A stretch of DNA of 64,000 nucleotides from an uncultured Bacteroidales bacterium (GTDB lineage Bacteria > Bacteroidota > Bacteroidia > Bacteroidales > Paludibacteraceae), in contig CAKVEC010000002.1 of NCBI GenBank assembly GCA_934728255.1, positions 283,869 through 347,868 on the forward strand. The letters run 5' to 3'. Numbering within the stretch: position 1 is the first letter of the stretch; each line of letters starts with the position of its first letter. The position numbers and the translations under genes were made by a program. Under the pieces are notes generated by a model. The model made no database searches, was not told the DNA's origin, and saw only the letters and a program-made list of their open reading frames with translations. Positions 34,206 to 42,994 of the stretch are shown in pieces.

Positions 34206-36279
34206 TGTCGGTAGTATTTGGTGTTGTATTGTCCGTATTGTCTGTATTGTCCGTTTGGGTTTCGGTGCCGGCATTGTTTTCCTTTGCCGCAGTTTTCTGT
34301 TCCTGTTGTTCCTGTTTCTCGTTAGCCTCAATGATTTCGTCGCCGCGGCTCTTCCACGGACGGGGACCGAGAATATGCTCCACATCTTCGGAGGTGATGA
34401 CCTCTTTCTCGATGAGCAGTTGTGCTATCTGGTGGTGTCCTTCGGCATTCTCTTCCAAAATCTTGCGCGCACGCGCCATCTGCTCGGCGATGATAGCGGC
34501 AGTCTCTTTGTCGATCAGTTCTGCCGTTTTGTCAGAATAGGGTTTGGCAAATCCATAATCGTAACGCCCGGTAGAGTCATAGAAACTGACATCTTTCAGT
34601 TTGTCGCTCATACCGTAGTAGGCGACCATAGCGTATGCCTGTTTGGTAGCCCGTTCGAGGTCGTTGAGCGCCCCGGTAGAGGTTTGGTGGAGAAATAGTT
34701 GCTCGGCAGCGCGTCCGCCCAGGAGGGAACAGAGTTCGTCGAGAATATGCTCCTCGTTGGTCAGTTGCCGTTCTTCCGGGAGATACCATGCGGCACCAAG
34801 GGCGGCACCACGCGGCACGATAGTAACTTTGACCAGCGGGTTCGCCCAACGGAGCATCCACGAGATAGTGGCATGCCCTGCTTCGTGGTAGGCGATAGAG
34901 CGTTTTTCGTCCTCGGTAAGGATTTTCGTTTTGCGCTCCAGACCGCCGACGATACGGTCGACGGCATCCATAAAGTCCTGTTTGCCAACTTTCTTATGGT
35001 TGTTGCGGGCAGCGATGAGGGCAGCCTCGTTGCATACATTGGCAATGTCTGCGCCGGAGAAACCGGGTGTCTGCTTAGCCAAGAAGTCCACATCGAGGGT
35101 ATCGTCTGTCTTAATCGGGCGGAGATGCACCTCGAATATCTCTTTGCGCTCCTGCAAGTCGGGGAGTTCGACATGTATCTGCCGGTCGAACCGCCCGGCA
35201 CGCAACAAAGCGGGATCCAAGACATCTGCCCGGTTGGTAGCCGCGAGGATGATGACCCCCGAGTTGGTACCGAAACCGTCCATCTCGGTAAGCAACTGGT
35301 TGAGCGTAGATTCACGTTCATCGTTGCCCCCTGTCATCACATTCTTGCCCCGCGCACGACCGATAGCATCGATCTCGTCAATAAAGATGATGGCAGGTGC
35401 TTTCTCCTTGGCCTGGCGGAAGAGGTCGCGCACACGGCTGGCACCGACGCCGACAAACATCTCGACAAAGTCGCTACCCGACATAGAGAAGAAAGGCACA
35501 TCCGCCTCGCCTGCCACGGCTTTTGCCAGCAGGGTTTTACCTGTTCCCGGAGGGCCGACAAGGAGTGCGCCCTTGGGTATTTTGCCGCCGAGGTCTGTAT
35601 ATTTCTTCGGGTTTTTAAGGAAAGCGACAATCTCCTGCACCTCCTGTTTGGCACCCGTAAGCCCAGCCACGTCCTTGAAAGTAACCTTGTCTTTCTTTTC
35701 TTTATCAAAGACCTGTGCTTTGGCTTTTCCGACGCTGAAGATACCGCCACCGGCAGACATTCCGCTTACGCCACGGCTCATCCAGACAAAGAAAATAATA
35801 AGCAACAGGAACGGGAGCGCATTTACCAAAAATATGTACCAATAGTTCTTGGTTTGCTTGTAGGTAACATCGATCAGTTGTTTACCTGTTTCTTTGCGGG
35901 TGGTATTTACGCCATCAATATACTTGGCGAACTCATCAACACTAGGTATCTGTGCACGCAGTTTGCCGTTCGCCTGCTCGCCTTTGGCTTGTTCGCCGAA
36001 GACGAGAACATAACTTGTAGGGCGGATGGTGGCTTCTACATGATTGTCGTCGTACACGATTAACTCTTTGACGGCATCATTGTCGATATACTGCGCCAGT
36101 TTGGTATAACTCAGTCCTTTCTGCGAACCGCCGTCTCCGTCTCCGAAGAGGAATACGGCTATAAGGAAGAAAGCCAATGCGTACAACAACCAACTGAGCC
36201 AACGGAAACGCGGCTTTTGGGGGTCTTTTTGCCCATTCGGGTTAGTTCCGTTTGGTGCGTTTTGTTCTTTTTTACTCAT
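34186..36279 (-). CDS. ftsH: ATP-dependent membrane zinc protease FtsH
   Basis: A 697-residue protein with two membrane segments (about residues 25-45 and 148-165), an AAA domain with Walker A GPPGTGKT near 241, Walker B IIFIDEIDAIG and SRH motif ATNRADVLDPALLRAGRFDRQ, then the metalloprotease domain with HEAGH near 463. It degrades misfolded membrane proteins and regulatory proteins. The C-terminal tail is a Asn/Thr-rich low-complexity stretch (QTDNTDNTDNTTPNTTDNE). rsfS lies upstream by 6 bases. Confidence 0.97.
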   Translation of the reverse strand: MSKKEQNAPNGTNPNGQKDPQKPRFRWLSWLLYALAFFLIAVFLFGDGDGGSQKGLSYTKLAQYIDNDAVKELIVYDDNHVEATIRPTSYVLVFGEQAKGEQANGKLRAQIPSVDEFAKYIDGVNTTRKETGKQLIDVTYKQTKNYWYIFLVNALPFLLLIIFFVWMSRGVSGMSAGGGIFSVGKAKAQVFDKEKKDKVTFKDVAGLTGAKQEVQEIVAFLKNPKKYTDLGGKIPKGALLVGPPGTGKTLLAKAVAGEADVPFFSMSGSDFVEMFVGVGASRVRDLFRQAKEKAPAIIFIDEIDAIGRARGKNVMTGGNDERESTLNQLLTEMDGFGTNSGVIILAATNRADVLDPALLRAGRFDRQIHVELPDLQERKEIFEVHLRPIKTDDTLDVDFLAKQTPGFSGADIANVCNEAALIAARNNHKKVGKQDFMDAVDRIVGGLERKTKILTEDEKRSIAYHEAGHATISWMLRWANPLVKVTIVPRGAALGAAWYLPEERQLTNEEHILDELCSLLGGRAAEQLFLHQTSTGALNDLERATKQAYAMVAYYGMSDKLKDVSFYDSTGRYDYGFAKPYSDKTAELIDKETAAIIAEQMARARKILEENAEGHHQIAQLLIEKEVITSEDVEHILGPRPWKSRGDEIIEANEKQEQQEQKTAAKENNAGTETQTDNTDNTDNTTPNTTDNEKTNA

Positions 36280-36285
36280 TCGTTT

Positions 36286-36651
36286 TTAGTTTTCATCGGG
36301 TAACTCGGTTATTTTACCGTCAGCCCAAAGATGCTCTATATCATAGTATTCACGGGGCTCACGCTGCATGATATGGACAAATACCGTGCCATAGTCCATA
36401 GCGATCCATTCGGCGTTCTCCTGTCCTGCCATTGTCAGGGGGTGTACGTGGGTGGTGGTGCGGACGAAGTCGTCCACCTCATCGGCAATGGCACTGACTT
36501 GCGTGGCACTATTACCCTCGGCGATGACCATATATTCGACGGGTGCCTCTTTGATTTTGCGGAGGTCGATGGTTACAATACGTTGTCCTTTGCGGTTGCG
36601 GATACCTTCAATAATGGTCTCCACGAGTTTCTTGGTAGATATTTCTTTCAT
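36286..36651 (-). CDS. rsfS: Ribosomal silencing factor RsfS
   Basis: A 121-residue RsfS/Iojap protein that binds uL14 and blocks subunit joining when nutrients are short. Typical segments: VTIDLRKIKEAPVEYMVIAEGNSATQVSAIADEV and MAGQENAEWIAMDYGTVFVHIMQREPREYYDIEHLWADG. First gene of the rsfS-ftsH-M16 operon, an order common in Bacteroidota. Confidence 0.95.
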   Translation of the reverse strand: MKEISTKKLVETIIEGIRNRKGQRIVTIDLRKIKEAPVEYMVIAEGNSATQVSAIADEVDDFVRTTTHVHPLTMAGQENAEWIAMDYGTVFVHIMQREPREYYDIEHLWADGKITELPDEN

Positions 36652-36689
36652 AATGTGTATTTGGAATTACGTTAAAAGATATTCGGCGG

Positions 36690-36720
36690 CAAAGTTACTA
36701 TTTTTTTCTGAGATATACAA
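36690..36720 (-). promoter_or_regulatory. Promoter of rsfS-ftsH-M16
   Basis: Minus strand: TTG (36720-36718), 20 bases, TAACTTTG (36697-36690). Confidence 0.8.
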
Positions 36721-36813
36721 CAGGAATGAATTTTAGTCAGGGCAACCGCATCAAAACAACTCTATACAATTTATGCAACACACATAATGCATAAAGTGTA
36801 TAAAAAGCGGCTC

Positions 36814-36890
36814 AAAAGCCTTATAAACTCCAATTCTTTCTACGTCCTTTCTACGTCTTTTCTACGTCTTTTCTACGTGATTGGTATTAC
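36814..36890. repeat. Repeat element H with four CTACGT boxes at 11-base spacing
   Basis: CTACGT at 36840, 36851, 36862 and 36873. The 26 bases before the first box match element G at 22 of 26 positions, and ATTGGTATTAC (36880-36890) ends both. Confidence 0.8.
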
Positions 36891-37189
36891 GATTGTATAT
36901 TTTGCATATTTTTTGGGGATATATCTTGACGAAGCATGCAAGACTGATCGGCATAGAGATTGTTTGGCATAATTCATATTCGGAATATGCGGATTATACA
37001 CCACCAATTCTATCGCTAATAAAGCCCCTACTCCTATCGGAATAAGGGTACAGGGAGAATATGATAAAAAATACAAAAAGAGCCTCTATGCTTATCAGGC
37101 CTTTCCATTTTTAACGTTTTATAGCAAGAGAATGAACTTTTAGTATAGTTTTCCCGTAAAGATAATAACATTTAACGAATAATGACATA

Positions 37190-37220
37190 TTGCGTATTAC
37201 ATATTTTTCTTGTATCTTTG
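37190..37220 (+). promoter_or_regulatory. Promoter of the 1,138-residue secreted protein
   Basis: TTG at 37190-37192, 20 bases, TATCTTTG at 37213-37220. The leader is about 75 bases. Confidence 0.75.
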
Positions 37221-37301
37221 CAGGCTGAAAAATGGGGGTGGTAGAAGATAGGGAATAGAAAGACAGAATAACACAAATTTATAATACCATTTTATAATAC
37301 C

Positions 37302-40300
37302 ATGAAAAGAATTTTTCTCAAGTCGTTGGCACTTGTAATGATGCTGTGTGCGTCATTGAGTGCAGGTGCAAAACAGTATTGTGAAGAGTCTATGAAGTCT
37401 GCCATTGGCTGGGATGGCAATTATACTCTCACAATCGAAAAAACAGATGATACTCATTCACTTGTAGCGGTTTCCGTAACAGGTGAGGAGCAAATTACCG
37501 GTTTCTATCAGTTCGTGATTCAAAAGTTAGGGGGGGGTACGGCTGTCAAGGCTATTTACAATCCTAATGATGGAGACTTTAACAACGAAAATTTATTTAG
37601 TATTGCTGCCGACAGAAAGTCTGCCAAAATTGTTGTTGAATGGACAAAATATCCTACTACAAATGTGGATATACATTTGGTTTTGCGCCGCAATAATACG
37701 AAAGGTGGTTCAGATATATTCGGCAATACAATTTCTGATGCAGATGTGAGTTTGTCTTGCTCTGAGCCCAGACCTTCCATTACCAAAGCCCCTACGCCCA
37801 CCCATAGTGCTTCTAATGTAAAAAGCATTTATTCTGATGCATACACACCTGCCACTGCATATGCCGTTGGTAGTTGGGGACAAAGTACTACGGAAGAAGA
37901 TATAGAGATTGCGTCAGGCGAACATGCCTTATTGCTAACAAATTGTAACTATCAAGGTTGGGAAATTCAAGGGCAAGAGTTGAATATTGAGGGTATGACT
38001 CATATTCATTTAGATGTCTACGTAGAAAATGCAAGTTCTATTGGTTGCACTCCAATTTGGCATACAGAAAATAACGCAACAGGTGAAGAAATTAAGACGC
38101 GCAATTTAGTTGCAGGTTGGAATAGTATAGATATACCATTAAGCGAATACCAAGGTCTCAACTATGCACGGATATTCCAAATAAAATATGCCAACATGCC
38201 TGCTACTTGCTGGATTGATAATGTCTATTTTGTTAAGAATATAGTAGCCCTGACGGGAATAACTATAGACAAGACAGAGGCTACCCTATCAACGAATGAG
38301 ACCTTGCAGTTGATAGTAGGTTTGGTTCCTGCAGATGCTGTTACCGACAATGCTATCGTTTGGACTTCTAATAACAAAGAAGTTGCAACCATTTCAGAAA
38401 CAGGTCTTGTTACCGCAGTGACTGAGGGAACGGCAGTGATAACCGCCACAGTTGCCGGTTTTACGGCTACTTGTACTATTACTGTTAAGACTCCTTCCGA
38501 CAAGGTGTGGTATGGCAACGGAACAAATAACGGTGTAGATTTTGACTATACCCTCACCTATAAGACAGCAGGTGAAATAGAAGCGACCATTGTTCGTTAT
38601 TCCACGAAAGACGGTTTGGTTTCCCCTTCTATCTCCATTGACGATGAATGGAAAGATTGTGTGAAAGACGGCGAAGTATGGAAACGTACTACAGAGAAGA
38701 ATTTTGCCGATAAGGAAGGAACTAAAATACATTGTTTCTTATATCAGCCTTATGCCAATGGTGCTGCGCGCTATGATTTTGACTATATTGTAGGTTCAGA
38801 GAATACCCGCCCTACAATTGCAGTAACAGCGGTACAAATCTCCAATGATGCCATAGACTTAACAAAGAGCGAGACCTACCAACTAAGTGCATCCGTTCTT
38901 CCTAAGAATGCGACCAATAAGGCGGTAAGTTGGAGTTCGGACGATGAGGCAGTGGCGAGTGTGGATGAGAACGGGTTGGTTACCGCCAAGGCTGCCGGCG
39001 TAGCCCATATCACGGCGACTACAGCGGACGGAGGGTTCACCGCCAGTTGCACCATAACGGTAGTGGCGGCTATTGAGCCGATGACCTTCTATGGAAGAGG
39101 GAGCCATAGCGGAGTGGATATTATCTATAGCATTACCCGCAACACTGAACGGCACTTGGTTTATACGATTCATGTTAAGACCGAGAAAGAGGTTTCCGTT
39201 CAAGTAAATGATGATTATCGCACTGCCACAAAGGAGAATGAGAACTACATCTATACATCGGAGGCTGCTTATAGCGATGGAGAGACGGTAAAGGGTTTCT
39301 TCTATATGGTTTTTACAGGCGGGGCAGCACGTGTTGATTTCACCTATACGGTAGGCGCAGAGAATGCACCGATTATTTATACGGCAACAGATGCCTCTAC
39401 GCTGAAAGAGCATACAGACGTTATACTGGCAGAGGGGGCTATCCTGACTATCAGCACAGACAAGGCGTTAGGTGATGTACATGTAGAGAATGGGGCAATA
39501 CTGAACGCCGATGCGGCTCTCACAGCGGATAACCTCTATCTGAGTTCACAGATGGGCGGTGGCAAGTCGGCACAGGTGCGCGGTGCAGAGAAAGTAACCG
39601 TGAAAGGCGATGTGTACTTCGACATCACGTTTGGCGACGATGCCAATCCCGAGAAATGGCATGCATTCACCGTTCCGTTCCAAGTGGATGCACTCAGCGG
39701 CATATATGATACGGATAACAAGCGACTGACCAACGAAGTGAACTACGCCATTATGGATTACCACGGTGATGTGCGTGCTACGGGTAAGTATGGCTGGAAG
39801 AAATACCGCGGTATGTTGCAACCGGGTACGTTCTATATTATGACGGTGGACGGCAACAGGAAGACATTCCGATTGAAGAAAGCGGCGGGTGCAACCCTAA
39901 ACAACGCCGGTGGTATGGCTGTGCACCAATACGCTGCAAGCGGCGAGGGCGAGAACGGCAAGGATAACGGTTGGAACGGTATTGGTAACCCGAGCCTTGT
40001 GTATGGCACGATAGGAGTAGATGTACAAGTACTCAATCCTGCGACCTACACCTACGAACTGAAAGAAGCGAATACGACGAACTTCACCGTAGGCACACCA
40101 TTCTTCTACCAAGCAGCAGCCGATGGTACAGAGACATTGCTCGCAACCGATGCAGGCAAGCCCAACTATGCTCCAGCACGGGAGAGTTTGTCCGATAAAA
40201 TATATGTCGGTTTGTCCGACGGCGGCTACGAGGACAGAGTAGTACTATCCGCCTCGGAGGATGCTACGACCGGTTATGAGACTGGCAGAGACCTTGTAAA

Positions 40301-40718
40301 ACTGACAATGACCGACCGTCCGGCAGTGCCACAGATATTTGCACAGGGCTATGGGCTCAATCTATGCAAGATGGACGCCCCGTTGGCAAACAACACGGCA
40401 ACATATCCGGTAATGCTATACGCTCCAGAAGCAGGCGAATATACTCTCTCCGCCCGCTCCGGCGCAGAGGCGACGGTTTACCTGACAAAAGAGGGTGTAG
40501 TGATATGGAACCTGAGCGATACAGAGTACCATATAGAACTCAACAAAGGTAATAATGAGGGATATGGTATATTGCTGAAAGCAAATGCTCCCCAGACTCC
40601 GACCGACATAGATAACATCTATGGCGGAGTCGAGACAGAGAAAGTGCTATTTGAGGGGAATCTCTACATCCTGCACGGCGGGCATACGTATGACGCAACG
40701 GGTAAGATGATACAATAG
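37302..40718 (+). CDS. Large secreted protein with two BIG2 (Ig-like) domains
   Basis: 1,138 residues: signal peptide (about 1-23), an N-terminal beta-rich domain, a sandwich domain with WEIQGQELNIEGMTHIHLDVYVEN (carbohydrate-binding-like, about 190-300), and BIG2 domain 1 (about 318-397, from LTGITIDKTEATLSTNETLQL). A linker domain follows, then BIG2 domain 2 (about 508-588), then a repeat of the linker type. A C-terminal region with WHAFTVPFQVDA is of a kind common in Bacteroidales surface proteins. The final residues (EKVLFEGNLYILHGGHTYDATGKMIQ) resemble short sorting tails of that group rather than a classic T9SS type A domain. The function is unknown; surface display and binding are plausible. 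Confidence 0.75.
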   Translation: MKRIFLKSLALVMMLCASLSAGAKQYCEESMKSAIGWDGNYTLTIEKTDDTHSLVAVSVTGEEQITGFYQFVIQKLGGGTAVKAIYNPNDGDFNNENLFSIAADRKSAKIVVEWTKYPTTNVDIHLVLRRNNTKGGSDIFGNTISDADVSLSCSEPRPSITKAPTPTHSASNVKSIYSDAYTPATAYAVGSWGQSTTEEDIEIASGEHALLLTNCNYQGWEIQGQELNIEGMTHIHLDVYVENASSIGCTPIWHTENNATGEEIKTRNLVAGWNSIDIPLSEYQGLNYARIFQIKYANMPATCWIDNVYFVKNIVALTGITIDKTEATLSTNETLQLIVGLVPADAVTDNAIVWTSNNKEVATISETGLVTAVTEGTAVITATVAGFTATCTITVKTPSDKVWYGNGTNNGVDFDYTLTYKTAGEIEATIVRYSTKDGLVSPSISIDDEWKDCVKDGEVWKRTTEKNFADKEGTKIHCFLYQPYANGAARYDFDYIVGSENTRPTIAVTAVQISNDAIDLTKSETYQLSASVLPKNATNKAVSWSSDDEAVASVDENGLVTAKAAGVAHITATTADGGFTASCTITVVAAIEPMTFYGRGSHSGVDIIYSITRNTERHLVYTIHVKTEKEVSVQVNDDYRTATKENENYIYTSEAAYSDGETVKGFFYMVFTGGAARVDFTYTVGAENAPIIYTATDASTLKEHTDVILAEGAILTISTDKALGDVHVENGAILNADAALTADNLYLSSQMGGGKSAQVRGAEKVTVKGDVYFDITFGDDANPEKWHAFTVPFQVDALSGIYDTDNKRLTNEVNYAIMDYHGDVRATGKYGWKKYRGMLQPGTFYIMTVDGNRKTFRLKKAAGATLNNAGGMAVHQYAASGEGENGKDNGWNGIGNPSLVYGTIGVDVQVLNPATYTYELKEANTTNFTVGTPFFYQAAADGTETLLATDAGKPNYAPARESLSDKIYVGLSDGGYEDRVVLSASEDATTGYETGRDLVKLTMTDRPAVPQIFAQGYGLNLCKMDAPLANNTATYPVMLYAPEAGEYTLSARSGAEATVYLTKEGVVIWNLSDTEYHIELNKGNNEGYGILLKANAPQTPTDIDNIYGGVETEKVLFEGNLYILHGGHTYDATGKMIQ

Positions 40719-40781
40719 CAGCGAACCGGCGATAGCAGCCGGGAGTTGCCCACATTAACAATAAGCATAAAAATAAACAAT

Positions 40782-40886
40782 ATGAAGAAGGAATATCAGA
40801 GTCCACACACCGCATTATATATAATGCAGACAGAGAAAGCAATAATGCTATTAGGTTCAGGCACAGGACCGGAACCCGGAAGATAG
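40782..40886 (+). CDS. 34-residue small protein after the secreted-protein gene
   Basis: ATG at 40782 opens MKKEYQSPHTALYIMQTEKA, then a stretch ending LLGSGTGPEPGR, with stop TAG at 40886 and a strong terminator 10 bases later. The beginning (MKKxYxxPxxxxxxxxxEKxxLLxGSG) resembles very small proteins that I recall as frequent in Bacteroidales genomes, usually next to surface-protein genes and mostly unannotated. It is in the transcription unit of the upstream gene. The function is unknown. Confidence 0.55.
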   Translation: MKKEYQSPHTALYIMQTEKAIMLLGSGTGPEPGR

Positions 40887-40895
40887 ATTTGAAAA

Positions 40896-40922
40896 AGGCT
40901 GCCCGCACTTGTCGGGCAGCCT
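40896..40922. terminator. Terminator after the small protein, also serving the rhomboid gene
   Basis: Perfect 10-base stem AGGCTGCCCG/CGGGCAGCCT, loop CACTTGT, followed by TTTTTATTTTTTT on the plus strand and a T5 run on the minus strand. Confidence 0.88.
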
Positions 40923-40966
40923 TTTTATTTTTTTGGGGGGTATAATTTAATTCAGAAACGCATCCG

Positions 40967-41731
40967 TCAGACGCGCTTTTGGTAGTGGTAGTCGGAATAG
41001 TCTTTGTTGCGTGTGCTGTCGAGACGGGGGTACTTGTCGTGGAACTTACGACGGAGATTGCGCCACCAGCGTGAGATGTCGTCGCCCTTGCCGTGCCGCC
41101 ACCAGAGGAGAAGCAGCCAGCCGAAAAGCATACCGCCGAGGTGGGCGAAATGGGCTACGTTGTCGCCCGTAAAGCCAATCACTCCGCCGAGCCCGGCAAA
41201 GAGTTCGATCAGTGCATAGACAATCACGAAGATACGTGCGCGGATGGGTATCGGCACAAAGAGAATATACATCGGCACATTGGGGAACAGCCACCCGAAA
41301 GCGAACAGAACACCGAACACGGCACCCGAGGCACCGATAGTAACCAAACGATTGGCATAGACAGCAGCCTGTGCGGCAGGAATAGCAGAAAAAGCAGACC
41401 GGAACATCAGTGCCCAAACGGCTTCCTGCACAAGGGCGGCACCTATACCACAGACGAGGTAGTAGGCAAGGAACTTACGGCTGCCCCACTCGTTTTCCAA
41501 AACGGGCGCAAACATCAGCACGGCGAACATATTGCAAAAGATATGTCCGAAATTGGCGTGCATAAACATATACGTAAACGGCTGCCAAAAATAGAATTGC
41601 CCTGCGGTAAAATAGTGGAGACCGAATATGTCGGTGAGTTGGATGCCATAGCGTTGCAGTACGACATCGAGCATCCAAACGACAAAATTCGAAAGGAGCA
41701 GGTAGCGTGTAACTGTAGGTAAATTTCTCAT
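40967..41731 (-). CDS. Rhomboid-family intramembrane serine protease
   Basis: A 254-residue polytopic protein with six or so membrane segments. Rhomboid motifs: HANFGHIFCNMF (H...N of TM2), catalytic Ser in TIGASGAVFGVLF, and His in NVAHFAHLGGMLFGW. It cleaves membrane proteins within the bilayer. A hydrophilic basic tail follows (RWWRNLRRKFHDKYPRLDS). A CAAAAGTA box (TACTTTTG on the minus strand, 41747-41740) could be its -7 element, but its upstream element is poor. Confidence 0.92.
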   Translation of the reverse strand: MRNLPTVTRYLLLSNFVVWMLDVVLQRYGIQLTDIFGLHYFTAGQFYFWQPFTYMFMHANFGHIFCNMFAVLMFAPVLENEWGSRKFLAYYLVCGIGAALVQEAVWALMFRSAFSAIPAAQAAVYANRLVTIGASGAVFGVLFAFGWLFPNVPMYILFVPIPIRARIFVIVYALIELFAGLGGVIGFTGDNVAHFAHLGGMLFGWLLLLWWRHGKGDDISRWWRNLRRKFHDKYPRLDSTRNKDYSDYHYQKRV

Positions 41732-41840
41732 AATAAGCGCAAAAGTAATAAAATAAACACATACGTCTATACAAAAAGCGTGCTTTTTTAAGCAAAAACG
41801 ACATTTTTAGGTAAAAAATAGCATTTTTGCATTGGTATTG

Positions 41841-41871
41841 TTTGCGGTTTCGCTTTTTTGTAGTATCTTTG
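41841..41871 (+). promoter_or_regulatory. Promoter of the HU gene
   Basis: TTTG at 41841-41844, 19 bases, TATCTTTG at 41864-41871. Confidence 0.75.
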
Positions 41872-41910
41872 CAAGCGTTATCCGTGGGCGAACAGCCTGT
41901 TGGTAAGCAA

Positions 41911-41924
41911 ATTAAACGTTTAAT
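41911..41924. promoter_or_regulatory. 14-base palindrome in the HU leader
   Basis: ATTAAACGTTTAAT is a perfect palindrome between the promoter and the start codon, 23 bases before the ATG. It could be an operator or an mRNA element; no regulator is assigned. Confidence 0.35.
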
Positions 41925-41947
41925 TAATAACCAAAAAACATTTTATT

Positions 41948-42211
41948 ATGAATAAGGCTGAACTCGTTGCTGCCGTAGCAGCAAAGGCTGAAGTATCGAA
42001 AGCAGAAGCACAGAAGGTTCTGGATGCAGTATTGGACGTAACCGCAGACGCACTGAAGAACGGTGAGAGCGTACAACTCGTAGGCTACGCAACTCTGTCG
42101 GTAGTAGAAAAGGCTGCCCGCAAAGGTATCAACCCTGCAACCAAACAGGTTATCGAAATTCCTGCAAAGAAGGCTGTTAAATTCAAAGCCGGTGCAAAAC
42201 TCGCTCTCTAA
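41948..42211 (+). CDS. HU-family DNA-binding protein
   Basis: An 87-residue histone-like protein: MNKAELVAAVAAKAEVSKAEAQ at the N-terminus, GYATLSVVEKAARKGINPATKQVIEIPAKKAVKFKAGAKL with the DNA-binding arm. It bends and compacts DNA. In length it matches HU rather than IHF. Its own promoter and terminator make it monocistronic, as expected for a highly expressed gene. Confidence 0.95.
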   Translation: MNKAELVAAVAAKAEVSKAEAQKVLDAVLDVTADALKNGESVQLVGYATLSVVEKAARKGINPATKQVIEIPAKKAVKFKAGAKLAL

Positions 42212-42229
42212 TAGAAAATAAGCGAATAG

Positions 42230-42258
42230 AACGAGTTGCTCAGTTTGGGCAACTCGTT
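42230..42258 (+). terminator. Terminator of the HU gene
   Basis: Perfect 10-base stem AACGAGTTGC/GCAACTCGTT with a 9-base loop, followed by TTG. Confidence 0.75.
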
Positions 42259-42375
42259 TTGTGTCGCTATGTTTTGTTTCCTACTCACTACGTTTCGTGA
42301 GAAATGAAAGGAATTCGGACAGAAACGGGTATGGGAGACAATTAGGAAGGTATAAAATCTGAAAAAATTAAGGAT

Positions 42376-42948
42376 ATGTTGAATGTAATTCTTTGTGGTG
42401 CCCCGGGCAGTGGCAAAGGGACACAATCTGATTTCATTGTAAAGAAATATGGTTTGCAGCACCTCTCGACGGGCGATGTGCTGCGTGCCGAAATCAAGTC
42501 GGGCAGTGCCCTCGGCAAAGAGATTGATGCCATCATTTCGAAAGGCGAATTAGTTCCCGATGCAAAAATGATTGACCTGATAGAGAACTTCATCAAGAAC
42601 CTGCCGAAGGACTCGAAAGGCGTCATCTTCGACGGTTTTCCCCGTACAGTGGAGCAGGCAGAGGCACTAACAGGGCTGTTGAAGAAATACGGAATGAGTG
42701 CCGTAATGCTGGATATGTTTGTAGAGGAAGAGGAGGTAATCCAACGCCTGCTGAACCGCGGCAAGACGAGCGGTCGTGCGGATGACAACTACGAGACGAT
42801 CAAACAGCGTCTGCAAGTATATAAGGAGGTAACGAAACCCGTAGCCACCTATTACCTGCACCACAACAACTATTTCGCTATCAACGGAAACAACACGATG
42901 GAGGATACGTTTGCACAGATCGACAATATCCTGCAACGCGTGAAATAA
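42376..42948 (+). CDS. adk: Adenylate kinase, short-lid type
   Basis: A 190-residue adenylate kinase that converts AMP and ATP to two ADP. P-loop GAPGSGKGTQ at 7-16, STGDVLRAEI, FDGFPRTVEQAEAL, and a short lid (LNRGKTSGRADDNYETI) without the zinc cysteines of long-lid enzymes. obgE follows 46 bases later after a spacer made of AAATTTGTAA words. Confidence 0.96.
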   Translation: MLNVILCGAPGSGKGTQSDFIVKKYGLQHLSTGDVLRAEIKSGSALGKEIDAIISKGELVPDAKMIDLIENFIKNLPKDSKGVIFDGFPRTVEQAEALTGLLKKYGMSAVMLDMFVEEEEVIQRLLNRGKTSGRADDNYETIKQRLQVYKEVTKPVATYYLHHNNYFAINGNNTMEDTFAQIDNILQRVK

Positions 42949-42994
42949 GAATTTGTAAATTTGTAAATTAGCAAATTTGTAAATATACTCACTT

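Larger units (their letters stand above)
36652..37301. other. Divergent intergenic region, 650 bases
   Basis: It holds the rsfS promoter, repeat element H (36814-36890), a CATATTC-G-GAATATG inverted repeat (36975-36989) and the promoter of the next gene. No supportable coding sequence. Confidence 0.6.

Noticed and set aside
34699..36063. 454-codon plus-strand frame opposite ftsH
   Set aside because: Antisense to the conserved AAA and protease motifs of FtsH.
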